This document shows, in pieces, positions 12,840-18,598 of a stretch of DNA of 23,292 bases. A model generated the notes under the pieces. That model ran no database searches. It saw nothing but the letters and a program-made list of their open reading frames with translations, and was not told the DNA's origin. This DNA is from a virus. A program made the translations under genes and the position numbers. Numbering within the stretch: the first letter of the stretch is position 1; every line of letters begins with the position of its first letter. Where the stretch lies: positions 1-23,292 of the IMG/VR virus record IMGVR_UViG_3300044618_000193; one strand, 5' to 3'.

Positions 12840-13138
12840 TGACCGGTCAGATGCTGCGCGACGCACAGCTGGCGTTCTTTGAAATGCGAGACTCCGATTT
12901 CCTCGAGCACTGCCGCACTATCGCTGCTGACATTGCCAAGCAGCATGGCCAGGTGTCGATCAATGAAGTACGCAAGGCCATCAACATACCTGAAGGCGTG
13001 CATCCATCTGTGCTTGGCGCTGTTTTCAAGTCAAAAAAATTTATAGCAATCGGTTACACCGAGGCTACCCACAAGGCCGCACATGCTAGGGTCGTGCGCG
13101 TCTACAAACTCAAGGAGGAAACATGTCAGGAAAGCTAA
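12836..13138 (+). CDS. Possible winged-helix protein, unknown function
   Basis: About 100 residues. Residues 20-95 read like a small winged helix: LEHCRTIAADIAKQHGQVSI, NEVRKAINIPEGVHPSVLGA, a recognition-helix-like segment VFKSKKFIAIG, and a wing-like YTEATHKAAHARVVRVYKL. ATG at 12836 (or the next codon, 12839) is chosen; the open frame extends upstream into the recombinase gene without a ribosome site. It overlaps the exonuclease gene by 16 bases, and carries that gene's AAGGAGG. Position with recombination genes suggests DNA binding; this is inference. Confidence 0.7.
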   Translation: MMTGQMLRDAQLAFFEMRDSDFLEHCRTIAADIAKQHGQVSINEVRKAINIPEGVHPSVLGAVFKSKKFIAIGYTEATHKAAHARVVRVYKLKEETCQES

Positions 13139-14076
13139 CCCCAAACACAATGATGTCAGCCAGCAGGCTTCCTGCGCTGTTGGGATTGTCTAAATATCAA
13201 AGCCCCAATGATGAGCTGCAGACCACCATCAATGCAATTGCCGGCATTGAATCTGACTTTGAGCAGAATGAATCAATGGCCTGGGGCGACCGGCTTGAGG
13301 AAATTATCCTGCGCGAAACAGCAAAGCGACTCCAGCTCGCAGACCTGAAGACTGAGTTTAACAAAGCGTTCTATCACGAAACACTGCCGCTGGCCTGCAG
13401 CCTGGATGGCTGCGCTGATGGTGCCGGGCAGATTGTCCGCACCGACCCAGACGCTGGGATCTATGTGATCGGCAAAGACTCCATCGAATTAGCCGGCGTT
13501 GGCGTGCTTGAGGCCAAGCTCACCGCAGTACAGCCCGAAGAAATACCGGCACTCTACCGTGGTCCTGTGCAGCTGCAGGCTCAGATGGACATCATGCAGG
13601 CCAAGTGGGGATGCGTGGCCGTGCTGTACCAGGGAACCACGCTGCGGATCTTCCTGTTTGAGCCGCACGCACAGACGCTGGCCACCATCAAGGCAGCCGT
13701 GCTTGAGTTTCAGCACAAGGTAGAAAAATTCAGAGCAACCGGCGAGATCGATTTCTACAACCCGGCGAGCAGCAAAGACGCTGACCGCATGTATCCGACC
13801 GCAGACGAAAGCCGAACGGCACACTTGCCGGAGCGAGCGCAGCATCTGGTCGGGCAGATCGTGGCCGCCAAGGCAGACATTGAGCAGGCAGAACAGAGGC
13901 GCACTGAAGCAGAGACGGAGTTGAAAGCAATGATGGGCGAGGCATCGAAGGCCAAGGTCGGCAACTACGAAATCCGCTGGCCAATGCGCTTCTACAAGGC
14001 AGCACCCCAGCGCGTCGTGCCGGCCAAGGATGCCTACAGCATTCGTCAATCCACACTATCAATCAAGGAGCTTTGA
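13123..14076 (+). CDS. YqaJ-type (lambda Exo-like) recombination exonuclease
   Basis: This 317-residue nuclease of the PD-(D/E)XK class is expected to resect dsDNA to make single-stranded tails for its annealing partner. Visible active-site blocks are WGDRLEE (54-60), SLDG with Asp95, and LEAK with Glu130 and Lys132, followed by PVQLQAQMDIM. The C-terminal part (230-270) is a helical, Glu-rich coiled coil. ATG 13123 has an ideal AAGGAGG. The RecT-like gene follows after one small gene, reproducing the exonuclease/annealase pairing of lambda Exo-Beta and RecE-RecT. Confidence 0.9.
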   Translation: MSGKLTPNTMMSASRLPALLGLSKYQSPNDELQTTINAIAGIESDFEQNESMAWGDRLEEIILRETAKRLQLADLKTEFNKAFYHETLPLACSLDGCADGAGQIVRTDPDAGIYVIGKDSIELAGVGVLEAKLTAVQPEEIPALYRGPVQLQAQMDIMQAKWGCVAVLYQGTTLRIFLFEPHAQTLATIKAAVLEFQHKVEKFRATGEIDFYNPASSKDADRMYPTADESRTAHLPERAQHLVGQIVAAKADIEQAEQRRTEAETELKAMMGEASKAKVGNYEIRWPMRFYKAAPQRVVPAKDAYSIRQSTLSIKEL

Positions 14077-14261
14077 TGGACAACCGAGAGCTGACAGACA
14101 TTGAGCAAGCGCACGCTGCAGCCTGCGTCGCGCTGCTTAATGCAGTGCCGACCATGACCGAAGAGCAAGCAAACGAAGTGGTGGACAGCCTGTCTGTCTT
14201 ATTGCTTCAGACATTAAATACTTATGTACCAGGGGATGATGATGCAATTGACTACAACTAA
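14076..14261 (+). CDS. Small acidic protein of unknown function
   Basis: This 61-residue protein is mostly helical (ADIEQ-type N-terminus, VALLNAVPTMTEEQANEVVD) and ends acidic (GDDDAIDYN). ATG 14076 follows AAGGAG by six bases and overlaps the exonuclease stop (TGATG). Its 3' end overlaps the start of the RecT-like gene by about 20 bases and carries that gene's AGGGG. It is thus sandwiched between exonuclease and annealase and may be an accessory of that pair; no family recognised. Confidence 0.7.
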   Translation: MDNRELTDIEQAHAAACVALLNAVPTMTEEQANEVVDSLSVLLLQTLNTYVPGDDDAIDYN

Positions 14262-15348
14262 GGGATTCGCTCCCGCCACTATGGGCGAGGCGATGGAGTT
14301 TTCAAAGATGCTGGCCGACTCTAGCATGGTCCCACGCGCCTACCAGGGAAAACCACAGGACATCATGGTCTGCGTGCAGTGGGGCTATGAGCTCGGCCTG
14401 GCACCCATGCAGGCGCTCCAGAATATTGCCGTAATCAATGGCAAGCCCAGCGTGTACGGCGACGCTATGGCCGCGCTGGTGCAGGCTAGCCCGGTCTGCG
14501 ATGGTATCGACGAAACCTTTGAGGGAGTCGAGGGGACGGGTGAGTTTGCCGCTGTCTGCATAGCCAGGCGCAAAGGCCGGCAGCCAGTGACAATTAAGTT
14601 TAGCGTCAATGATGCCAAGCGTGCTGGTCTTTGGAATAAGCAGGGACCGTGGACGCAGTACCCAAAGCGGATGTTGCAGATGCGAGCTCGCGGCTTCGCC
14701 CTGCGCGATGCCTTCCCTGATGTCTTGAAGGGATTGATCAGCGCCGAGGAGGCCGCCGACTACCCTGATGATGCCAAGCCCAGGCCAATCAAAGATGTCA
14801 CGCCCATCCCAGCAAACCCGCTGGATATGATTGCGCCGCCCGCACCGCCGGAGCCAATTGAGATTCAAGAGATAGTTGACGGTGTAGTTGAGATCATGAA
14901 TCAAACTCCAGTTGAAGATCTAATCGCATCTGGGAAAGCATTCTTTGATGCCGTGATGGCGGCGCAGGATACTGATGAATTGCAGAATGAGCCAGAGGAT
15001 TCTGATGCGGTAGAGAGTTATCCGCAGGGTTACCCGCTGATGGTGCCAGACATGAAGGCCGAGCGAGCCGAGGGTGAACCGGTGCCGGCCTTACTCAATA
15101 GCACCTGGTCCGACATTGATGCCTGGTGCGATGCGTATGAGGAGCTCGCAGACAAAACCGCACGCGCTGGTAAGCGTCCAGCCAGAGAGCGCATGACAAT
15201 CCTCAAAGAGCTCCGCAACGCTAACCAATCGGTCATCGAGAAGATCGACCCGGTCAAGCGGCTGCGGCACTCTGCTTCCTATGCCAAACGCCTGGCAGCG
15301 CTGGGCGCATCAATGGGTGGATCAGCAGAAAAAAACCCCGGCACTTAG
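14242..15348 (+). CDS. RecT-like single-strand annealing protein
   Basis: This 368-residue protein has an N-terminal core (to about 170) with MVPRAYQGKPQDIMVCVQWG, YELGLAPMQALQNIAVINGK and PSVYGDAMAALVQASP. WTQYPKRMLQMRARGFALRD follows. I recognise this as a phage RecT-type pattern. The rest is an acidic, Pro-rich linker and a basic helical C-terminus (ERMTILKELRNANQ). Four in-frame ATGs exist (14224, 14236, 14239, 14242); AGGGG at 14231-14235 best fits 14242. The TAG stop lies inside the hairpin of the convergent lysis terminator. Partner of the YqaJ-type exonuclease. Confidence 0.85.
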   Translation: MQLTTTKGFAPATMGEAMEFSKMLADSSMVPRAYQGKPQDIMVCVQWGYELGLAPMQALQNIAVINGKPSVYGDAMAALVQASPVCDGIDETFEGVEGTGEFAAVCIARRKGRQPVTIKFSVNDAKRAGLWNKQGPWTQYPKRMLQMRARGFALRDAFPDVLKGLISAEEAADYPDDAKPRPIKDVTPIPANPLDMIAPPAPPEPIEIQEIVDGVVEIMNQTPVEDLIASGKAFFDAVMAAQDTDELQNEPEDSDAVESYPQGYPLMVPDMKAERAEGEPVPALLNSTWSDIDAWCDAYEELADKTARAGKRPARERMTILKELRNANQSVIEKIDPVKRLRHSASYAKRLAALGASMGGSAEKNPGT

Positions 15349-15354
15349 CCGGGG
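15329..15354 (-). terminator. Rho-independent terminator ending the lysis/tail operon
   Basis: On the minus strand, stem CCCCGGC/GCCGGGG (15354-15348 with 15342-15336, 5-base loop) is followed by seven T residues (15335-15329). It acts leftward, 54 bases past the Rz stop. On the plus strand no T-tract follows, so it should not stop the RecT-like transcript. Nearly identical to the terminator at 563-589. Confidence 0.9.
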
Positions 15355-15407
15355 AAACTGGTCGGGTGGTTTGGCGCGAAGGAGGTCGCCCAGCCCGGCC
15401 AGAGTTG

Positions 15408-15878
15408 CTACTGCCTTATTGCTTGATACTGGGCGTGGCACTGCTTGAGGGAGGCGCGGAGCTCATCTGCTCTGGCAGCCTCCCCTGCAAGAAATTGCGC
15501 ATCCTCTCTAGAAAGTCCTGCTCCAGTACAGCTGGAGGGGGCGCATCCAGCGCTGGCGGTACTGGACACGGTACTGGTTTCGGCGGTGGGGCGACTCGGC
15601 CTGTCGCGCAGGCTGTTAGTAAGAGCGGCAGTGCGAGCATTAAGATCACGGATCTCACGGTCTTTATCCTTTCTTAGTAGGTCAGCGCTGGCCTGCAGTT
15701 CCTGTTCCTTCTCGCGAGCTGCAGCCTGGGCAGCAGCGTGCTCTGCCAGCTGCGCAGCCCGTTCCTTATCCCACTTCTGTTGCACCTCGGCCACGCCCAG
15801 CTCATGCCCTTGGTACAGGCCGGCACCGCCAGCTGCGGCCACCGCCAGGACAAAGCCAAGGATTAACCAGGGATTCAT
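15408..15878 (-). CDS. Rz: Rz-like inner-membrane spanin
   Basis: This 156-residue i-spanin has an N-terminal membrane anchor (PWLILGFVLAVAAAGGAGLY) and a long periplasmic helical region (VQQKWDKERAAQLAEHAAAQ to about 95). A Ser/Thr-rich stretch follows, then a C-terminal helix with Cys147. With Rz1 it would bridge inner and outer membranes and fuse them at the end of lysis. The Rz1 frame lies wholly inside it, as in lambda. The start overlaps the 58-residue gene's stop (ATGA). Order holin candidate, secreted protein, Rz/Rz1 fits a lysis cassette. Confidence 0.92.
   Translation of the reverse strand: MNPWLILGFVLAVAAAGGAGLYQGHELGVAEVQQKWDKERAAQLAEHAAAQAAAREKEQELQASADLLRKDKDREIRDLNARTAALTNSLRDRPSRPTAETSTVSSTASAGCAPSSCTGAGLSREDAQFLAGEAARADELRASLKQCHAQYQAIRQ
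15416..15658 (-). CDS. Rz1: Rz1-like outer-membrane lipoprotein spanin, nested in Rz
   Basis: This 80-residue protein has a signal peptide ending in lipobox LLTAC (Cys17), followed at once by Pro-rich sequence (APPPKPVPCPVPPALDAPPP), the hallmark of Rz1 o-spanins. It lies entirely inside Rz in another frame, ending eight bases before the Rz stop. It starts at GTG 15658 with AGGA eight bases upstream. After lipidation it would sit in the outer membrane and bind the Rz C-terminus. Confidence 0.93.
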   Translation of the reverse strand: MRSVILMLALPLLLTACATGRVAPPPKPVPCPVPPALDAPPPAVLEQDFLERMRNFLQGRLPEQMSSAPPSSSATPSIKQ

Positions 15879-16051
15879 TTTGTTGGCGGCACTTTTGTTC
15901 CGTCCAATTTTTTATGGACCTTAACATCCTTGCAGACTTTAACTTCCTTGCCTTTGCGATCCTTCTGCATGTTGCAAATCTTCTTAGTCTCCTGGGCAAA
16001 GGCAGGCATTGTCAGGGTCAAGGCCAACAGGGTTGCAAATAGCGTCTTCAT
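15875..16051 (-). CDS. Small secreted protein in the lysis cassette
   Basis: This 58-residue protein has a classic signal peptide (MKTLFATLLALTLTMPAFAQ, AFA cleavage site). The mature peptide is Lys-rich and about 38 residues long, with two Cys (positions 26 and 40). One disulfide in the periplasm is plausible. It overlaps the holin candidate upstream and Rz downstream by ATGA at both ends. I recognise no family. A periplasmic modifier of lysis or of superinfection is a guess from location. Confidence 0.72.
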   Translation of the reverse strand: MKTLFATLLALTLTMPAFAQETKKICNMQKDRKGKEVKVCKDVKVHKKLDGTKVPPTK

Positions 16052-16476
16052 TCGTCTCTCTCCGGGTGAGGTGGTTGAACAGGGGCAGGTTTGCCAGCAT
16101 AGCCAGCAGCAGCAACAGCAGCAGGATCTCCCTCGCTGCGTACTGTGGTCACAGTCGTGGTCACAACAGGAGCAGGCTTGGGTGGTGGTGCATCCTTGAA
16201 GTCAGCAGCAGTCGAGATGCCGGGTGGTGGTACGAAAGCATCCTTACCCTTGACCGCAATCAGGGTAGCCAGCGCACCGAGTATGTACTTGCTCATGTCT
16301 GAGAGCAGCAGGAAAAAATTCTTATCAGCTGGTGCCATGCCAGACATCGGCTGAGTGACAAACACCACCGAGTACATCGACAGCCCTGCCATGATGACCA
16401 GGATCAGGCAGAAGGTAATGCCGATGGTGAACTTCAGCAGAGAGTTGAGCTGTTCTTCTGTGGCTTTCAGGATCAT
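16048..16476 (-). CDS. Two-helix membrane protein, holin candidate
   Basis: This 142-residue protein has membrane segments at about 16-41 (FTIGITFCLILVIMAGLSMY and onward) and 54-75 (including YILGALATLIAVKG). A Pro-rich, charged C-terminal tail (PPPKPAPVVTTTVTTVRSEG) follows. Two helices, a polar tail and a place between the endolysin and spanin genes make it the best holin in the window. The hydrophilic tail is longer than in most small holins, so an antiholin or other membrane role cannot be excluded. It overlaps both neighbours by ATGA. Confidence 0.62.
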   Translation of the reverse strand: MILKATEEQLNSLLKFTIGITFCLILVIMAGLSMYSVVFVTQPMSGMAPADKNFFLLLSDMSKYILGALATLIAVKGKDAFVPPPGISTAADFKDAPPPKPAPVVTTTVTTVRSEGDPAAVAAAGYAGKPAPVQPPHPERDE

Positions 16477-16667
16477 GGCTTTGCCTTCTCAGGTTGAGTT
16501 ACATCTTCAGGACAGGTGCCGGTTGCAGTGCAGATCGGTGGCTTGCACTCTTTAGTCTCCCAATTCTTGGGATCCTGGCAAGGATACCTAAACCGATCCT
16601 CACAAGCGCTAGCCGCCCAGCACATGCAGAGCATGAGCGTAATGTTTCTTACGGTCTTCAAGTCCAA
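16473..16667 (-). CDS. Cys-rich small lipoprotein
   Basis: This 64-residue protein has a lipoprotein signal (LMLCMCWAASAC, lipidated Cys22). The mature part is short and Cys-rich: EDRFRYPCQDPKNWETKECK, then PPICTATGTCPED. I recall very similar short lipoproteins in other phage lysis regions; their job is unknown. TTG at 16667 is the start, supported by GGAGG five bases upstream. The gene begins 59 bases inside the endolysin gene. Outer-membrane display and possible superinfection exclusion are inferences. Confidence 0.75.
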   Translation of the reverse strand: MDLKTVRNITLMLCMCWAASACEDRFRYPCQDPKNWETKECKPPICTATGTCPEDVTQPEKAKP

Positions 16668-17247
16668 TGGTGCCTCCGTTAATCCGTTTAGTCATGGTCA
16701 AAATGTCACCGGCATCTGCCAGCTTGTTCAGGCTAGCTGTTTCCCAGTACCAGCAAGCAGACTGTGCTGCTCCCTCAAATGTCTGCATATACTCAGACGC
16801 TGCTTCTGGCGTGATGCCAAGGGATGAGGCGAACCAGAAGTAATTATCCTTGCCGGTAACCTGAATAAGACCTCGGCCTTTGTACCGAGCGCCATCACCA
16901 CTATTCTCATCGCCGTTGCCCATCCGGTTAGCGTAGACACGGTTGGCAATCTTATCTGGTTGCCTGGCGTAGGCATTGGCTGTGCCTTGGTCGGGAAAGT
17001 ATTTGGCAAAGGTCTTCATCAGACCAGCGGCGCTGTAGTTCAGGTTCTCTGTCAGCCAGACAAAGCCGCCAGACTCATGGCCACACTGTGCCATGAATGC
17101 AGCGATGCGCTTTGGTGTGTTGATCTCGTAGTCGTCAGCCAGCGACTTGCCATTCAGCTCAGTCTGCTTGCCGAACAGTGCGTCGTACCACTGCTGTGGG
17201 TATTTAGTATTGGGAACTAACTGCCTAAACTGCTGCATTGTGATCAT
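16609..17247 (-). CDS. Endolysin, glycoside hydrolase family 19 (chitinase class I-like)
   Basis: This 212-residue muralytic enzyme has AAFMAQCGHESGGFVWLTEN with the catalytic Glu58 and the second acid Glu67, then LNYSAAGLMKTF. YKGRGLIQVTGKDNY lines the substrate cleft, and the C-terminal block is TMTKRINGGTIGLEDRKKHY. In phages this family cuts the peptidoglycan glycan strand. No signal peptide is present, so release depends on a holin. It overlaps the upstream membrane gene by ATGA. GGGGTGAAGA precedes the start. Confidence 0.95.
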   Translation of the reverse strand: MITMQQFRQLVPNTKYPQQWYDALFGKQTELNGKSLADDYEINTPKRIAAFMAQCGHESGGFVWLTENLNYSAAGLMKTFAKYFPDQGTANAYARQPDKIANRVYANRMGNGDENSGDGARYKGRGLIQVTGKDNYFWFASSLGITPEAASEYMQTFEGAAQSACWYWETASLNKLADAGDILTMTKRINGGTIGLEDRKKHYAHALHVLGG

Positions 17248-17495
17248 TCTTCACCCCTCATTTCCCGTAAAACTTTTAGTCTCAGTTCTTTCATCTTGCG
17301 GGTTTCTTGTTCAGCCCGGTACAGTGCATTGTTCATGTCCATGTACATCACGCCCATCACAGGCAGCGCAATCACTAGCACAAAACACAAGACCACCACG
17401 GCGACAAGTAATGTCCACGGTACGTCTGGCTCGTTCGCAGGAGGACTAGGAGGCTTGCGAACCACACCACGACGAAAAGGATTGCTCCAACCCAT
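17244..17495 (-). CDS. Small single-helix membrane protein upstream of the endolysin
   Basis: An 83-residue protein. It has a basic, Pro-rich N-terminus (PFRRGVVRKPPSPP), a membrane helix at about 27-52 (WTLLVAVVVLCFVLVIALPV) and a charged helical tail (LYRAEQETRKMKELRLKVLR). Its first 121 bases overlap the end of the 238-residue gene in another frame, and that region also encodes a membrane helix in the other frame. It overlaps the endolysin by ATGA. It could be an alternative holin or antiholin, but nothing diagnostic is seen. Confidence 0.65.
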   Translation of the reverse strand: MGWSNPFRRGVVRKPPSPPANEPDVPWTLLVAVVVLCFVLVIALPVMGVMYMDMNNALYRAEQETRKMKELRLKVLREMRGEE

Positions 17496-18091
17496 ACCGC
17501 TTCTTCCTTCCGCTTCCTTCTCAACCTACGTTGCCGAGCAGCCTCAATCTGTAGCTTCGCAGTCTCACGCTTATGCGCTTCGTCCTGCTCAATAACGATC
17601 TGCTTCCACATCTTTTCGTACCGGCTCCACAAGTCACCAAGTTCAGCCGGTGCTTTGTAGACCATAGTCTCGCGCAACTCAGCAAACATGGCATCTAATC
17701 TTGACCGGATGATGACGCGTATTAAAGCCCGTTTGCCAACCGAATCTGCACCCGTATAAACCTGTGTTGCTTCTGCTTCCTGCTGGATAAAGACCTTGCC
17801 TATCTTGTCGTACTCATCCATCAGCACACCAAGATCATTGCCGATCTTAATGAAGACATCATTTGGATCAGCCTTAGCAATCTCCTGCACTCGCTGCACT
17901 TCAGCGACGTACTGCGCTTTCTGTGCCGGGGTTGGGTTTCCACCTGTTACCTTGTCATACTGCGACTTTAGATCTTCCAGTACATCCTTGACCTCCCCGG
18001 CTGCTCCCTTAATATCCTTATAAAGTTTACACCCGGCCTTTACTGCACTGACAGCAGCATTGGCAGCAGCAAGTAGGGTTAGCGGATCCAC
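17375..18091 (-). CDS. Coiled-coil protein with C-terminal membrane anchor
   Basis: This 238-residue protein begins MDPLTLLAAANAAVSAVKAG and continues with helical repeats (DIKGAAGEVKDVLEDLKSQY). I recall this N-terminal type from other podophages. A basic helix (about 175-195, RQRRLRRKRKEEA) precedes a membrane helix (VGAILFVVVWFASLLVLL) near the C-terminus. The start is GTG at 18091, just after the upstream stop. Its last 40 codons overlap the 83-residue gene. The role is unknown; tail-associated or membrane-targeting are both possible. Confidence 0.72.
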   Translation of the reverse strand: MDPLTLLAAANAAVSAVKAGCKLYKDIKGAAGEVKDVLEDLKSQYDKVTGGNPTPAQKAQYVAEVQRVQEIAKADPNDVFIKIGNDLGVLMDEYDKIGKVFIQQEAEATQVYTGADSVGKRALIRVIIRSRLDAMFAELRETMVYKAPAELGDLWSRYEKMWKQIVIEQDEAHKRETAKLQIEAARQRRLRRKRKEEAVWVGAILFVVVWFASLLVLLRTSQTYRGHYLSPWWSCVLC

Positions 18092-18094
18092 ATA

Positions 18095-18373
18095 TCAGAA
18101 CAGGTGCAGTTGCTTCTTCATGGCGATCAGCTCCTCGCGCAAGGCATCATTAGCCTCCTCGCACTTACGGTTCTGTTCCTCTACAGCAGCCAGCCGATCA
18201 GACAGGCGTGACACTTCCTCACGCAAGGTGGCGATAACCTGCTGCCACGCAGCGTCAGTAGCATCAGCGGCCTTGTTGCTGCGGCTGTCAACCATGATCT
18301 TCTGGTACATACCGTATGCACCAGCGCCAGCAGCGGCGATACCGACACCGAGGTTAGTCAGCCAATCATTCAC
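18095..18373 (-). CDS. Membrane-anchored coiled-coil protein
   Basis: A 92-residue protein. It has a short hydrophobic N-terminus (LTNLGVGIAAAGAGAYGMYQ) and then a coiled coil from about 45 to 90 (VIATLREEVSRLSDRLAAVE). It resembles spanin-like or DUF2730-like small phage proteins in build only. The start is GTG at 18373, with AGAGGTG upstream, overlapping the previous gene by eight bases. It belongs to the leftward tail-lysis operon. Confidence 0.65.
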   Translation of the reverse strand: MNDWLTNLGVGIAAAGAGAYGMYQKIMVDSRSNKAADATDAAWQQVIATLREEVSRLSDRLAAVEEQNRKCEEANDALREELIAMKKQLHLF

Positions 18374-18590
18374 TTGGCACCTCTGGTTCTGGGTCAGGCT
18401 CTGGCTCTGGTTCCGCTGCTACCTCCGGCACCACCACGATCTCTGGTTCCGGGTCAGGAACCTCGGTGATACCGATGGCGTTCTTCTCGTGGATCGTGGT
18501 TAGGCGCAGCCAGTTAGCTGGGTATGAGTTACCCGCAGCATCCTTGAATGGCGTGTCGAGTGGCAGGGCTTGTCCGTTTAGTAAAAACAT
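18366..18590 (-). CDS. Small protein with acidic Glu-Pro repeat tail, next to the adhesin
   Basis: This 74-residue protein has a compact N-terminal part (MFLLNGQALPLDTPFKDAAG, then YPANWLRLTTIHEKNAIGI). A tail of Glu/Pro repeats follows (PDPEPEIVV..., EPEPEPDPEPE). I recall the N-terminal block from small proteins that follow phage tail-fibre genes, so a fibre-assembly or fibre-tip role is possible. GAGGTAAC precedes the ATG at 18590, eight bases after the adhesin stop. Confidence 0.7.
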   Translation of the reverse strand: MFLLNGQALPLDTPFKDAAGNSYPANWLRLTTIHEKNAIGITEVPDPEPEIVVVPEVAAEPEPEPDPEPEVPSE

Positions 18591-18598
18591 TTGTTACC

